From DATCHW01 sp963806045 (GTDB taxonomy: Bacteria; Bacteroidota; Ignavibacteria; Tepidaquicellales; Tepidaquicellaceae), in the NCBI GenBank assembly GCA_963806045.1, contig CAWDWP010000001.1, forward strand, positions 558,001-622,000: a stretch of DNA of 64,000 bases, given 5' to 3'. Of the stretch, positions 18,751 through 28,821 are shown in pieces. How positions within the stretch are numbered: the first letter of the stretch is position 1; each line of letters starts with the position of its first letter. The notes beneath the pieces are model-generated. The model was not told the DNA's origin. It ran no database searches and worked only from the letters and a program-made list of their open reading frames with translations. The translations under genes were made by a program, and so were the position numbers.

Positions 18751-18773
18751 ACCCTCCTCTCTTTTTGGAGGGT
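18751..18773. terminator. Hairpin downstream of the decayed T9SS gene
   Basis: ACCCTCC and GGAGGGT form a 7-bp stem with a 9-nt loop. The tail is TGTTGTT rather than a clean T run, so termination would be weak. A similar hairpin TCCTCCA/TGGAGGA is at 18696-18716. Confidence 0.35.
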
Positions 18774-18927
18774 TGTTGTTGAAATAAAAGTGGGCAGTGT
18801 AAAAATAAGTAATGCAGAGTCCAAAGAGCAGGAGACTCTGCGAAAAAAGGGCGGCGAGATGGATTCTTTAAAATAATATATGTGATCAGTGGAAATCTGC
18901 TAAATCTGTGGAATCTGCGTGCCGATA

Positions 18928-19989
18928 CTATCCTTTTTCCTTTTCCAGTTCTTTCTTCAGGTTTTCAATTACTTCTACAGGTGTGGGGTCAACATTATTC
19001 AGAATTGCCAGGTAATAGCTTACCCAGTCACCGAGATATATCAGGTCGAAAATTCTCTCGATTTTGCTTTTACCCGAACCGTAAATATCTAATACCTCTG
19101 CAGAATATTTTTCTAAGGTCTTCTTCGTGATATCCATTCTCCTCAGGATTCTGTAATTATCTTCACCGTCACGAAGCATTATTACAATAATTTTTTCCAT
19201 TATACCCCTGTTGCATTCCCAGCCGACAAGTTCATTGTGATTCATTTCAGGATAAAAATTACCATATGAGAGTATTTTTGCATTTTCCGCAAATTGTCCT
19301 CGCCAGCGGAGATTGACGATGTCTAACAAATCAACTGATGAGTAAATAACAGGAAGGTGGTTCTGCAATATTTTTGCTATGTCAAGTGCAGGGTTATTAT
19401 CAGATTTGAAAGCAGAATACGTTTCGGATTGTTCCTTCAGTAGTGCTACGGTTCTGATTATTTCATTTTCCCTTTCATTGATGAATCCGAGGCGTATAAA
19501 TAAAACCAGCAAACTAAAAAATGAATAGCCGATTGCGCATCTCGGCTGCAACCCGCCCGGCACCTTAATAAGGATATGTTTATTTTCGTAAGCAAGATTT
19601 TCTACTTTGCCTCCGCTTGAGATGCATATTATTTTACAGCCTCTTGATATGGCTTCTTCATAAACCGAAACGGTTTCTTCCGTATTGCCCGAATAACTTG
19701 AAATTATTACCAGTGTTTCTTTTGAAGCATATTTCGGCAGGAAATAATTTCTGATAATATTTACGGGATATTTAATTTCGTAATTTGTATAACTTCTGAT
19801 TAAATCCCCGCCGATTGCTGAACCGCCCATCCCGGCTATAATAATATTATTAATTCCTTTTGTATCGGATGAGTTCAACTTGACACTTCCGGCAATATTT
19901 AAAGCCTCTTCCACCTGAGAAGGGAAATTCTTAAGAACATCATACATGTTCGATTTGTCAATTGAAATCAGGTCTTCTGTGATAAGCAT
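18928..19989 (-). CDS. Bifunctional phosphoglucose/phosphomannose isomerase
   Basis: A 353-residue SIS-domain sugar isomerase. The N-terminal SIS fold shows IIIAGMGGSAIGGDLIRSY and ISSYSGNTEETVSVYEEA (phosphosugar-binding Ser/Thr loops). The middle has VPGGLQPRCAIGYSFFSLL, and the C-terminal half has RWRGQFAENAK and MNHNELVGWE with the catalytic Glu and His expected for the PGI/PMI family. It interconverts glucose-6-P or mannose-6-P with fructose-6-P. It follows the PTS enzyme I gene by 15 nt on the same strand, so both may be cotranscribed. Confidence 0.9.
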   Translation of the reverse strand: MLITEDLISIDKSNMYDVLKNFPSQVEEALNIAGSVKLNSSDTKGINNIIIAGMGGSAIGGDLIRSYTNYEIKYPVNIIRNYFLPKYASKETLVIISSYSGNTEETVSVYEEAISRGCKIICISSGGKVENLAYENKHILIKVPGGLQPRCAIGYSFFSLLVLFIRLGFINERENEIIRTVALLKEQSETYSAFKSDNNPALDIAKILQNHLPVIYSSVDLLDIVNLRWRGQFAENAKILSYGNFYPEMNHNELVGWECNRGIMEKIIVIMLRDGEDNYRILRRMDITKKTLEKYSAEVLDIYGSGKSKIERIFDLIYLGDWVSYYLAILNNVDPTPVEVIENLKKELEKEKG

Positions 19990-20004
19990 ATGTGAAATGA
20001 TTTA

Positions 20005-21729
20005 TTATTTAAATAATTTGATATAAAATTTTTCTACTTCTTCTCTTATTTCTTTTTCTGTGGAAAGTTTTAAGATTTGTTCAGTGAGTATTTTTGCTTC
20101 AGAGTATTTCATCTTACGGATTATCTGCTTAATCTTAGGGTAAATTGAAGGAACAACGCTCAACTCATCTATTCCGAGCCCGACCAGGACAATGGCTGCA
20201 AGAGGAATTGAAGCCATTTCTCCGCAGATGCTAACTCTGATATTATTCCTGTGAGCTGTATCTATTATAATCTTTAGTGAACGCAGTACTGCGGGATGAA
20301 ATTCCTGAAACATTTCCGAAATCATTCCATTACTGCGGTCAACAGCGATAAGGTACTGAATCAAATCGTTAGTCCCGATACTGAAGAAATCAACCTCCTT
20401 TGCCAGATCATCTGCCGTCATTACGGCAGAAGGAACTTCAATCATAATTCCGGTCTGAATCTCTTCGTCGAAGGAAATTTCTTTTCTTCTAAGTTCATTT
20501 TTCACATCTTCCAGAATTGCTTTTGCTTTCATAACTTCATCAATGGAAGAAATCATCGGAAACATTATTTTAATATTTTTCTTTCTTGAAGCTTTTAAAA
20601 TTGCACGAAGCTGAGTTCTGAATATGTCAGTTTTAACAAGTGAAATTCTGATTCCCCGCCAGCCGAGAAAAGGATTATTTTCTTTTTCTGAAGCAGGAAG
20701 GACTTTATCCCCACCAAGGTCAAACGTTCTGATAGTTACTGTTTCCGGAAATGCAACATTTGCAATCTGAGTGTATTCATCAACCTGTTCGACTTCAGAA
20801 GGGAAGTCTCCTTTTTCAAAAAATAAGTGCTCGGTTCTGAACAGTCCTATTCCGCATCTGTCCTTCTGTGCTACAAACTCAATTTCTTCTTCGAATTCTG
20901 CATTAGCGGAAAGGTCAATATGAACGTCATCCAGAGTGATGCAGGGAAGAAATGTAAATTCGGAAAGTTCCTTTTCGGATTTGTTGTATTCTTCAAGTTT
21001 ATTCCTGAATCGTTCAAGAGTTTCTTCAGTTGGATTACTTATCACAAGTCCGTCGAATCCATCAATAATTATTACATCACCCGAATGAATATTCTTTGAT
21101 ATCTCTTTCAGACCTACAACAGCAGGAACCCTTAATGCACGGGAAATTATGGCAGCGTGTGAAGTAGTGCCACCTGTATCGGTAGCATAACCCATCACTT
21201 TCCTCTTACTAAAGAGTATTGTATCTGCAGGTGTAAGGTCGTGAGCAAATATTATTGTGTTCTCAGCAACTTTGGAAACAAGCTTTTCGCGTTTCATATT
21301 CCGGACAATCCTGTTCTTTACATCGTTAAAATCAGAGACCCTGTCTTTCATATAATCATTGCCCGAAGTAAGAATCTCATCAAGTTTTGAAATTTCATCG
21401 TGAAGTATAAAACTTCCCGCCCTTTTTTCTTTTTTAATCCTGTCTATTACCCGGTCAAAGAAAACTATATCTTTCAGAATTTCAAGCTGTGCATCAAATA
21501 TTTTTGAATTTTCTTCTCCGATACGCTCTTTCGACAGGTTATAAACTTTAGATAATTCCTTTATGGAAATCTGAATCGCATTTCTGAAATCTTCAATTTC
21601 TTTATCAATTTCTTTATCGTTCAGTTTCTGGAGATTGATTTTTATCTGTCCTTTAGAATATACATATGCCTTGCTGATTGAAATTCCCGGCGAGGCAGGT
21701 ATGCCTTTATATATTTTTTCTTTAGTCAA
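20005..21729 (-). CDS. ptsI: Phosphoenolpyruvate-protein phosphotransferase (enzyme I)
   Basis: A 574-residue enzyme I that moves phosphate from PEP to HPr. The phosphorylated His is residue 191 in TDTGGTTSHAAIISR. The PEP-binding C-terminal barrel carries GIGLFRTEHLF, FDLGGDKVLPA, MIEVPSAVM, GTNDLIQYLIAVDR and the catalytic Cys in SICGEMAS. Length and domain order are standard. No HPr, EIIA or sugar permease gene is in the window, so its partner is encoded elsewhere or it has a regulatory PTS role. Confidence 0.93.
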   Translation of the reverse strand: MTKEKIYKGIPASPGISISKAYVYSKGQIKINLQKLNDKEIDKEIEDFRNAIQISIKELSKVYNLSKERIGEENSKIFDAQLEILKDIVFFDRVIDRIKKEKRAGSFILHDEISKLDEILTSGNDYMKDRVSDFNDVKNRIVRNMKREKLVSKVAENTIIFAHDLTPADTILFSKRKVMGYATDTGGTTSHAAIISRALRVPAVVGLKEISKNIHSGDVIIIDGFDGLVISNPTEETLERFRNKLEEYNKSEKELSEFTFLPCITLDDVHIDLSANAEFEEEIEFVAQKDRCGIGLFRTEHLFFEKGDFPSEVEQVDEYTQIANVAFPETVTIRTFDLGGDKVLPASEKENNPFLGWRGIRISLVKTDIFRTQLRAILKASRKKNIKIMFPMISSIDEVMKAKAILEDVKNELRRKEISFDEEIQTGIMIEVPSAVMTADDLAKEVDFFSIGTNDLIQYLIAVDRSNGMISEMFQEFHPAVLRSLKIIIDTAHRNNIRVSICGEMASIPLAAIVLVGLGIDELSVVPSIYPKIKQIIRKMKYSEAKILTEQILKLSTEKEIREEVEKFYIKLFK

Positions 21730-21855
21730 CTATCTAAGAGTGTGAAAAATAATGATTTCTCTTAATTTATAATTTAATATCAAAAATGAAAAGGAATTAA
21801 AAATTAATAAAATAACTGTTTAAATCATCAAAATAGCAAAATCATATTTCTTCCT

Positions 21856-21960
21856 TGTTCCCAAATTTTATTTGGGAACACAATGGAAAATCAAACTGTG
21901 TTTGAATTAGATAAACAAAGTTTAATATGCAAGTACGTTCCCAAATTCAATTTGGGAACG
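21856..21960. repeat. Pair of GTTCCCAAAT hairpins around a CAAACTGTGTTTG motif
   Basis: Two palindromes, TGTTCCCAAAT-TTT-ATTTGGGAACA (21856-21880) and CGTTCCCAAATT-C-AATTTGGGAACG (21936-21960), flank CAAACTGTGTTTGAATTA (21892-21909). That inner motif is the same as in the 109-bp tandem units (CAAACTGCGTTTGAACTA), differing by two transitions. This is an intergenic repeat upstream of ptsI. Confidence 0.8.
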
Positions 21961-22036
21961 AGAGAAAAATATCAAAATCAAATTCCGTAAATTTTTAACG
22001 ATCGGATTATCTATCATGAATATTCTTATCTATAAA

Positions 22037-22070
22037 AAAAGCAGAAAAGAAATTTGTCTTTTCTGCTTTT
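22037..22070. terminator. Intrinsic terminator of the 22.1-kb barrel gene
   Basis: A 14-bp perfect stem AAAAGCAGAAAAGA/TCTTTTCTGCTTTT with loop AATTTG lies 19 nt after the stop at 22089 on the minus strand and ends in a T run in that direction. Confidence 0.8.
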
Positions 22071-22088
22071 AAGAAAAAAAATTGTTTT

Positions 22089-22673
22089 TTAAAATCTGAA
22101 AGTCATATTTCCGCATCCGGAAAAATATGTTATGGTTCCTCCGACTCCGAATATTGTGTGATATTTGGCTTTTACCGTAAAATAAATATTATCAGAGAAA
22201 GCAAGGTCACCCCCTATCCCGATATTTGCACCTATCTTAGTATCTGAAAGGGAAGGAACTGATTCGCCTGTTTTAGTTATGTATGAATCTACTAATTTAA
22301 TATAAGGACCTGCCGCAGTTTCAAAGAAAAAAGTTGACCTGACATTTTTTGAAACGAAATAGAATCTTGGTCCTACAGTGATTTCAACATATTTAGTGGA
22401 GGGAGCTGTTGTGTCCTGAGGTCTCATAAAGTTTAAACGGCTTTCCAAAAAAACCGCAACTTCGGGATTAACCCGATACGCGAATTCGAGCCCTATATTT
22501 CCGCTGGGATTATACAAATCGTACATATAACTTACCGGCTGAATAAATCCTGCACCAACAGTCATTTGTATAAAATTATACCTGCATTGGGGTCTTTCCA
22601 CTTTTTTCATCTGAGAAAAAGTAACGCTTGCAAAAATGAATATATATATTGCAATTATGTAATATTTTTTCAT
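22089..22673 (-). CDS. Small outer-membrane beta-barrel protein
   Basis: A 194-residue protein with signal peptide (MKKYYIIAIYIFIFASVTFSQ), then alternating strands such as GNIGLEFAYRVNPEVAVFLES and IYFTVKAKYHTIFGVGG and a terminal Phe (CGNMTFRF). It fits the small porin-like/OmpW-size barrels of Bacteroidota. Two cysteines (CRYNF near the start and SGCGN near the end) could form a disulfide. Monocistronic, with its own terminator. Function unknown. Confidence 0.6.
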   Translation of the reverse strand: MKKYYIIAIYIFIFASVTFSQMKKVERPQCRYNFIQMTVGAGFIQPVSYMYDLYNPSGNIGLEFAYRVNPEVAVFLESRLNFMRPQDTTAPSTKYVEITVGPRFYFVSKNVRSTFFFETAAGPYIKLVDSYITKTGESVPSLSDTKIGANIGIGGDLAFSDNIYFTVKAKYHTIFGVGGTITYFSGCGNMTFRF

Positions 22674-22784
22674 TTTTATAGTTAATTAAAAAGCTAATAA
22701 TCTTTAGATACAGCCCGATTAATATAGCGAAAAAAACAATAAACCTAAAGTAACTATTCCATAGACCTGTTATAAAACCTGTAT

Positions 22785-24638
22785 TTACAGGGAGTTTAAT
22801 TTGTTTCTTTTCAGTTTAAGGATTGTTTTCTTTAATTCTGTGATTTTATTTATGTTTGAAATGTCGTCTTTTAGTTTTTCAATCTCACTTTCAAATTTGC
22901 GTATATCAAGCTCCCTCAAAACATCATTCGCGAATTTTAAATAATCGGTGGGTTTCCTGGAAGATATTGACAGAATGCTGTTTTTTGGGAGATTCGTACT
23001 CATATTCGGTTCGTGTTTTTCATTTGATATTCCGGTTATGAACGAAGCAAGTTCTGCATCATCCAGACGGTTTATAAGCTTTGATACATCAACTTTTCCT
23101 TCATTTACAACTTCATCAAGTATTGCAGATACTATCTTCAATGAAAATTCATTGTCGAACATATCTATATTTATTTTTTTAAATAGAAAATCTATTACGG
23201 ATTTATCTGCTTTTATAAATATTTCGATAAGGTCTTTATCCAGATTGGAAATATTTTTATCGTCTGAATTTTTCTTTACAAACTGTCTTTGCGGAAGTTT
23301 CACGGATGTGGTCACCCGTTTTTCCCTGAAATTCTTTTCAAGTGCCAAATCAAGTTCATTTCTTAAATCTGATTCGTAAAGTTTATACATCTGGGAAAGT
23401 TCCTTGATGATAAATGCCCGGCGTATTTTATCGGGAATGAAGCTAATATAATTAATAATTTCCTTTACGAAATTTGTTTTATCATTTACTGATGAGAGTT
23501 TGTTTTCCTTTTCATAAAGAGAACTTATAAATGTAATAATGCTTTTTCTTTTTTCCAGATATTTGTTGAATTCTTCAATTCCGAATTTTTTTATCATCGA
23601 GTCAGGGTCTTCACCTTCAGGAAGAGTAATAACGGTTAAATCCATATTCTGGCTCAGGATAATTTCAATTCCTCTTTTTGCGGCTTTTATTCCTGCAAGG
23701 TCTGCATCATAAAGAATTGCAATGTTGTTTGTATAACGCGATATTAATTTCACCTGGTCTTCAGTCAGGGAGGTTCCGCTTGAAGCAACAACATTTTTTA
23801 TTCCCGCCTCAAACAACGAAATGAAATCCATATAACCCTCAACAAGAATTACATAATCAGTGGAGCGTATATGCTCTTTGGAAAAATTCAATCCGTACAG
23901 AATTCGGCTTTTGTTATAAATTTTCGATTCGGGAGAATTAATGTATTTCCCGAGTTTATCCTCCTCGAAGATTTTTCTTGCTCCGAATGCCACAACTTTT
24001 CCATTTTCGGAAAATATCGGGAACATTATTCTTCCCCTGAATCTGTCGTAGTAAGATTTATTATCTCCAAGCACCAGCAGCCCTGCTTTTTCAAGGTCTT
24101 CATTTGAGAAAACATTTTCTTCTGAGAAATATTTTTTCAGATTCTCCCATACATTTGATGCATATCCTATTCCATATCTTTTTAAAACACTGCTGTTCAG
24201 ATTTCTTTGCTTCAGGTAACTGAATACAAATTCTTTTTCCGGTCCGAATATGTTTTCTTTAAGATTTTCATAAAAATATTTTGCGGCAGCTTTATTGATT
24301 TCATAAAGCCGTGATATTTCATTCGATAAATCGGGAGATGTATTTTTTATTTTTAAATCGATACCCGCTTTCAGCGCAAGGTTTTCCGCAGCCTCAGTAA
24401 AGGGGATTTTTTCATATTCCTGTACAAATGTGAATACATTTCCGCCCGCTCCGCAGGCAAAGCAGTGGTAAACCTGTTTTTCCTGTGAAATCGTCAGTGA
24501 AGGGTTCTTATCCGGATGAAAAGGGCAAAGGGCTATAAATGATTTACCTCTTTTCTTAACAGGGATATACGAACTTATCACTTCAATAATATCATTCGCC
24601 GCAGCTATTTCTTCTATCATTTCGAACGGGATACGCAT
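22785..24638 (-). CDS. dnaG: DNA primase DnaG
   Basis: A 617-residue primase that makes RNA primers at the replication fork. The N-terminal CHC2 zinc finger has Cys38, His41, Cys59 and Cys62 (CPFHPDKNPS, YHCFACGAGG). The catalytic RNA polymerase domain contains RFRGRIMFPI, and the TOPRIM part (about residues 260-340) has the metal-binding LVEGYMD and ILYDADLAG. The C-terminal ~200 residues are the variable helicase-binding region. Length is normal. It is divergent from ppk1. Confidence 0.95.
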   Translation of the reverse strand: MRIPFEMIEEIAAANDIIEVISSYIPVKKRGKSFIALCPFHPDKNPSLTISQEKQVYHCFACGAGGNVFTFVQEYEKIPFTEAAENLALKAGIDLKIKNTSPDLSNEISRLYEINKAAAKYFYENLKENIFGPEKEFVFSYLKQRNLNSSVLKRYGIGYASNVWENLKKYFSEENVFSNEDLEKAGLLVLGDNKSYYDRFRGRIMFPIFSENGKVVAFGARKIFEEDKLGKYINSPESKIYNKSRILYGLNFSKEHIRSTDYVILVEGYMDFISLFEAGIKNVVASSGTSLTEDQVKLISRYTNNIAILYDADLAGIKAAKRGIEIILSQNMDLTVITLPEGEDPDSMIKKFGIEEFNKYLEKRKSIITFISSLYEKENKLSSVNDKTNFVKEIINYISFIPDKIRRAFIIKELSQMYKLYESDLRNELDLALEKNFREKRVTTSVKLPQRQFVKKNSDDKNISNLDKDLIEIFIKADKSVIDFLFKKINIDMFDNEFSLKIVSAILDEVVNEGKVDVSKLINRLDDAELASFITGISNEKHEPNMSTNLPKNSILSISSRKPTDYLKFANDVLRELDIRKFESEIEKLKDDISNINKITELKKTILKLKRNKLNSL

Positions 24639-24690
24639 AAAATTAAAATAAATATTAAGTAAGTAAGTAAGAAGTCAAAAATATTAAAAT

Positions 24691-24709
24691 AAAAGTCTTT
24701 AAGACTTTT
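24691..24709. repeat. Short palindrome between dnaG and ppk1
   Basis: AAAAGTCTT-T-AAGACTTTT is a perfect palindrome in the divergent gap. With no T run in the right place it is not a good terminator for either gene; it may be an operator or a dispersed repeat. Confidence 0.4.
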
Positions 24710-24784
24710 GTAGTTTTAACACATTTACATTTTTTTCTAATAATTATTAATTACTAATTATTAATTATTAATTACGCTTTTACC

Positions 24785-24792
24785 TAAATTTG
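24785..24792 (+). promoter_or_regulatory. Possible -7 element of ppk1
   Basis: TAAATTTG is an exact TAnnTTTG match, 55 nt before the ppk1 ATG at 24847. No -33 TTG is seen. Confidence 0.3.
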
Positions 24793-24846
24793 TCATAAAA
24801 TTTTAATTATCTTTTGTAATATGTAGTAATTTAAAACGAAGGAATT

Positions 24847-26991
24847 ATGTCTAAGAACAGTAATCCCGATTATTTTTTTAACCGTGAACTAAGCTGGATA
24901 GAGTTTAATAAGAAAGTTTTAGAGGAAGCGTGTGACCTCACGCAACCTCTGCTTGAAAGGGTTAAATTCCTTTCAATTTTTTGCACAAACCTTGATGAGT
25001 TTTTTATGATTCGGTTTGCAGGGTTAAAAAGACAGGTCACCAGCGGAGTGAATGAACTCACATCAGACGGAATGACTGCACAGGAGCAGAGGGATGATAT
25101 TTTTGAAAAGCTTTGCCCGCAGGTGAATGAATTGTACAGGCAGTATAATCAGGAAATTATTCCTAAACTCGAAGAAAATGGAATAAAAATAATTAAGTTT
25201 AGCGACCTCGAAGAATCTGACAAACTAAGTGTAAGTAAATATTTTGACGAATTGCTCTTTCCCGTTCTGACGCCAATTGCCATAGATAATGCTCATCCTT
25301 TTCCAAGCCTCGTAAACAGAACGCTTGCACTTGCAATTATTCTTGAAGACCCTGACGCAGAGTTCAAGGAAGAAAAATTCACGGTTCTTCAGGTCCCGAG
25401 CAATTTTCCAAGGTTTCACGAATTAAAAAGTAAAGAGGGATATAATTTTATTCTACTTGAGGATATCATCAAGGCTAATATCTACAAACTATTCCCCGGA
25501 ATGAGTGTTCTTGATAGTTTCGAATTTCGTATAACCAGAAATGCCGACATCGAACTTGAAGAGGATGAAGCGGAAGACTTGTTAAAACTCATCGAAGAAG
25601 AAGTTAAAAAAAGGAGGCTGGGAATTATTGTCAGGCTTGAAGTAGATAAAGATATGCCGGATGAATTTCTGAATTTTTTGATAAATGATTTAAATCTCGA
25701 GGCTAATGAAATTTATAAAATTGATGGTCCGATAAATTTAGGAGACCTGATGAACATTTATAAACTTGATATCAGAAACCTGAAGGACGAACCTTTCACA
25801 CCAAGAATAGCATCTGTATTCAGGGAAGAAGAAAATATTTTTAAAGCAATAAAGAATCAGGATATATTTTTGCATCATCCCTTTTATTCATTTTCTTCTG
25901 TCAGCGAATTTATCGCACAGGCAGCGGAAGATGATAATGTAGTGGCTATTAAAATGACACTTTACAGAACCAGCGGTGATTCTCCTATCATTAAATCTCT
26001 TATCGAAGCGGCTGAAAACGGAAAACAGGTTACAGCTCTTGTAGAACTGAAAGCCAGATTTGACGAGGAGAATAATATTGTTTGGGCAAGGGCTTTAGAG
26101 CATGCGGGAGTACACGTTGTCTATGGAGTGTCCGGATTAAAAACTCACTGCAAAATGGCGTTGGTGGTAAGGAAAGAATCTAATGGAATAAAGCGTTATC
26201 TGCATTTAGGCACAGGGAATTATAACCCGATTACGGCAAAAATTTATACTGATTTCGGATTTTTCACAGACGATGAGGATTTTTGTTCCGATATATCAAA
26301 TCTTTTTAATTACCTGACTGGTTATTCGAAATTCAGAGATTATAAAAAAATAATTGCCGCTCCGTTTGGTATGCGCAAAAGTGTTATTAAGCTTATCGAT
26401 GAAGAGATAATCTCTCATCAGATTTATGGTAATGGTTATATACTGGTGAAGCTGAATGCAATTGTCGATGAACAGGTTATCATGAAACTGTATGAAGCCT
26501 CTCAGGCAGGAATTAAGCTGGATTTATTAATCAGGGGGATATGCTGTCTGAAACCGCAGGTTCCGGGTCTGAGTGACAGCATTAATGTCTACAGCATAGT
26601 TGGTCGATTCCTTGAGCATAGCCGTGCATTTTATTTTTATAATAATGGAAATCCCGTTATGTATACAGGAAGTGCGGACTGGATGCCGAGAAATTTTGAC
26701 AGGAGAGTCGAAATATTTTTCCCTGTTGAAGATAAAACTGTGATGAAGGACGTATTAGATATTCTGCAATTGTATTTGAAAGATAATGTAAAAACCAGAA
26801 TTTTGAATTCCGATGGTTCATATACAAGGAAACTTCCAGATGAAGCATTACCTGACAATGAAGATATGTTCGTGAATATTCAGGAGTATTTTCTGAAAAA
26901 AGTGATAAAGAAATATGAAGCGGATTTAAAAAAATCCCTTAAGAAGAAATTTAAGAAAAAAATTAAAGATACTAGCGAGAAAAAGAAATAA
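24847..26991 (+). CDS. ppk: Polyphosphate kinase 1
   Basis: A 714-residue PPK1, which reversibly polymerises ATP gamma-phosphate into polyphosphate. The N-terminal domain starts FNRELSWIEFNKKVLEEA; middle segments are FLSIFCTNLDEFFMIR and LTPIAIDNAHPFPSLVNR. Of the two catalytic phospholipase-D-like domains, one has HLGTGNYNPITAKIYTD with the autophosphorylated His and the other has the second His in FLEHSRAFYF. Basic Lys-rich tail at the C-terminus. No exopolyphosphatase gene is adjacent. Confidence 0.95.
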   Translation: MSKNSNPDYFFNRELSWIEFNKKVLEEACDLTQPLLERVKFLSIFCTNLDEFFMIRFAGLKRQVTSGVNELTSDGMTAQEQRDDIFEKLCPQVNELYRQYNQEIIPKLEENGIKIIKFSDLEESDKLSVSKYFDELLFPVLTPIAIDNAHPFPSLVNRTLALAIILEDPDAEFKEEKFTVLQVPSNFPRFHELKSKEGYNFILLEDIIKANIYKLFPGMSVLDSFEFRITRNADIELEEDEAEDLLKLIEEEVKKRRLGIIVRLEVDKDMPDEFLNFLINDLNLEANEIYKIDGPINLGDLMNIYKLDIRNLKDEPFTPRIASVFREEENIFKAIKNQDIFLHHPFYSFSSVSEFIAQAAEDDNVVAIKMTLYRTSGDSPIIKSLIEAAENGKQVTALVELKARFDEENNIVWARALEHAGVHVVYGVSGLKTHCKMALVVRKESNGIKRYLHLGTGNYNPITAKIYTDFGFFTDDEDFCSDISNLFNYLTGYSKFRDYKKIIAAPFGMRKSVIKLIDEEIISHQIYGNGYILVKLNAIVDEQVIMKLYEASQAGIKLDLLIRGICCLKPQVPGLSDSINVYSIVGRFLEHSRAFYFYNNGNPVMYTGSADWMPRNFDRRVEIFFPVEDKTVMKDVLDILQLYLKDNVKTRILNSDGSYTRKLPDEALPDNEDMFVNIQEYFLKKVIKKYEADLKKSLKKKFKKKIKDTSEKKK

Positions 26992-27234
26992 ATTTATCAC
27001 GATAAGGGTATATTATTATTTATAAGTTTATACACTCACTCTTTGTTAGGTCCTATGACAGGTTATATCCTCAAAACACCAATTAATTTATGTTATATCA
27101 ATTACTTATGTTGTCCCAATCCATTTTAAATTTAAATATTTTACTTGAAATTGCATTCCTTTTGTTTTATTTTGTTCGGTTGGAAAAGGAAATATGCATA
27201 TAGTATTTTAATACAATTTAATTTATAATAAAGT

Positions 27235-28821
27235 TTGGAGACAATATCTGCGCCTCTCGAAGAGCCATCTAAGTTAGCTTCACCCTCGAAATTATTAACC
27301 GCTACAAAAGTAGTAGTACTGACAACCGTTATGTTTACTTTTATATCCTACTGGCGGGCTGCTGCTGTAGTTATAGGTGATTTAGGCTCTACTGCGTTTT
27401 ATATAGGCGGAATAACTGAACAGTTTATTGGGAAAATTGCTCCATACTTTGTATTAGGTGTTATGCTTTTTTCTTATGCAGTCCGTGCATTATATATGGA
27501 ATCTTCCCCTTTATTTACCCGAGGAGGAGTTTACAGGGTTGTAAAATTTGCAATGGGTGACTGGTTTGCAAAGGTATCCGTCAGTGCGCTCGTATTTGAT
27601 TATGTCCTGACAGGTCCGATTAGCAGTGTATCAGGCGGGCAGTATTTTACTGGTTTGTTGAATGATACTTTTAAACTAATGGGAGTCAATATTGTCCTAC
27701 CCAGGAATATTTTTGCGATGTTACTTGCGGTAATAATATCTTTATATTTTTGGTGGGAAAATGTAAAAGGTCTTGAAGAATCTTCCGATAAAGCGTTGAA
27801 GATTTTTAAAATTACGAGTTTAATGGCAGCGCTTGTTATTATATGGGGTATTGTTACTCTCTTGATTAAAAAAGAACCATTTTTTTCTCATCTTCCTCCT
27901 TTCGAATTAAATCTTTCCGATGAAGCGTATGGCTGGTTAAAAGATGTTGATTGGATTAAGACGATTGGTATTTTTAGTATATTTATTGCTTTTGGACATT
28001 CACTCCTTGCTCTCAGCGGTGAAGAAACGCTGGGACAGGTATACCGCGAAGTTGAATATCCGAAATTAAAAAACTTCAAAAAAACAGGGCTCGTTATTTT
28101 TATTTTCAGCGTTGTAGTTACACCCGGAGTATGTTTTCTCGGTGTTATGCTTATTCCGGATAGTGTCCGTCCCCAATATATTGATAACCTTATTGGAGGA
28201 ATCGCTATGTTTCTTTATGGACCGATATGGTTACGATTGATTATGCAGTCTTTTGTTGTTATCGTGGGTGTACTTATACTTTCAGGAGCGGTCAATACTT
28301 CTATAGTAGGTGCAAACAGTGTCCTCAACAGGGTTGCCGAAGATAAAGTTTTAACTGATTGGTTCAGAAAACCTCATAAAAAGTTCGGTACTACATACAG
28401 AATTCTGAACCTAATTGTAATAATGCAGATTATCACAATTATATTTTCCTGGGGTGATATTTTATTACTTGGAGAAGCTTATGCATTTGGTGTGATATGG
28501 AGTCTTACTTTTAAATCGATAGCAATGGTGGTTTTAAGATATAAAGATAAACGCCCGAGAGAATGGCGGGTTCCTTTTAATCTGGATATCAAAAATTTTC
28601 ATCTTCCTTTTGGCTTAATTACAATTGCGGGTGCATTATTTATAGTTGCAATAACAAATTTATTCACAAAACCAATCGCGACAATCTCAGGAATAATTTT
28701 TACAACAAGTTTCTTCATTATTTTTGTAATATCGGAATTCATAGTGAAACGAAGAATTATGAAAGAACATAACATGACCGAGGAAGAATTCGAACATGGA
28801 AAAGCACCAGAAAATAATTGA
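27235..28821 (+). CDS. APC-superfamily amino-acid permease
   Basis: A 528-residue permease with about twelve membrane helices (for example ALVFDYVLTGPISSVSGGQY, IGIFSIFIAFGHSLLALSGEE, VVIVGVLILSGAVNTSIVGAN). The start is TTG at 27235: an in-frame stop lies two codons upstream and the first ATG would cut into helix 1. The C-terminus (MTEEEFEHGK) overlaps the next gene by 26 nt in the +1 frame. In related proteins, as I recall them, the Usp-like domain is fused here, so the split may be one extra base near 28795; the joined protein would have about 694 residues. Substrate unknown. Confidence 0.82.
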   Translation: METISAPLEEPSKLASPSKLLTATKVVVLTTVMFTFISYWRAAAVVIGDLGSTAFYIGGITEQFIGKIAPYFVLGVMLFSYAVRALYMESSPLFTRGGVYRVVKFAMGDWFAKVSVSALVFDYVLTGPISSVSGGQYFTGLLNDTFKLMGVNIVLPRNIFAMLLAVIISLYFWWENVKGLEESSDKALKIFKITSLMAALVIIWGIVTLLIKKEPFFSHLPPFELNLSDEAYGWLKDVDWIKTIGIFSIFIAFGHSLLALSGEETLGQVYREVEYPKLKNFKKTGLVIFIFSVVVTPGVCFLGVMLIPDSVRPQYIDNLIGGIAMFLYGPIWLRLIMQSFVVIVGVLILSGAVNTSIVGANSVLNRVAEDKVLTDWFRKPHKKFGTTYRILNLIVIMQIITIIFSWGDILLLGEAYAFGVIWSLTFKSIAMVVLRYKDKRPREWRVPFNLDIKNFHLPFGLITIAGALFIVAITNLFTKPIATISGIIFTTSFFIIFVISEFIVKRRIMKEHNMTEEEFEHGKAPENN

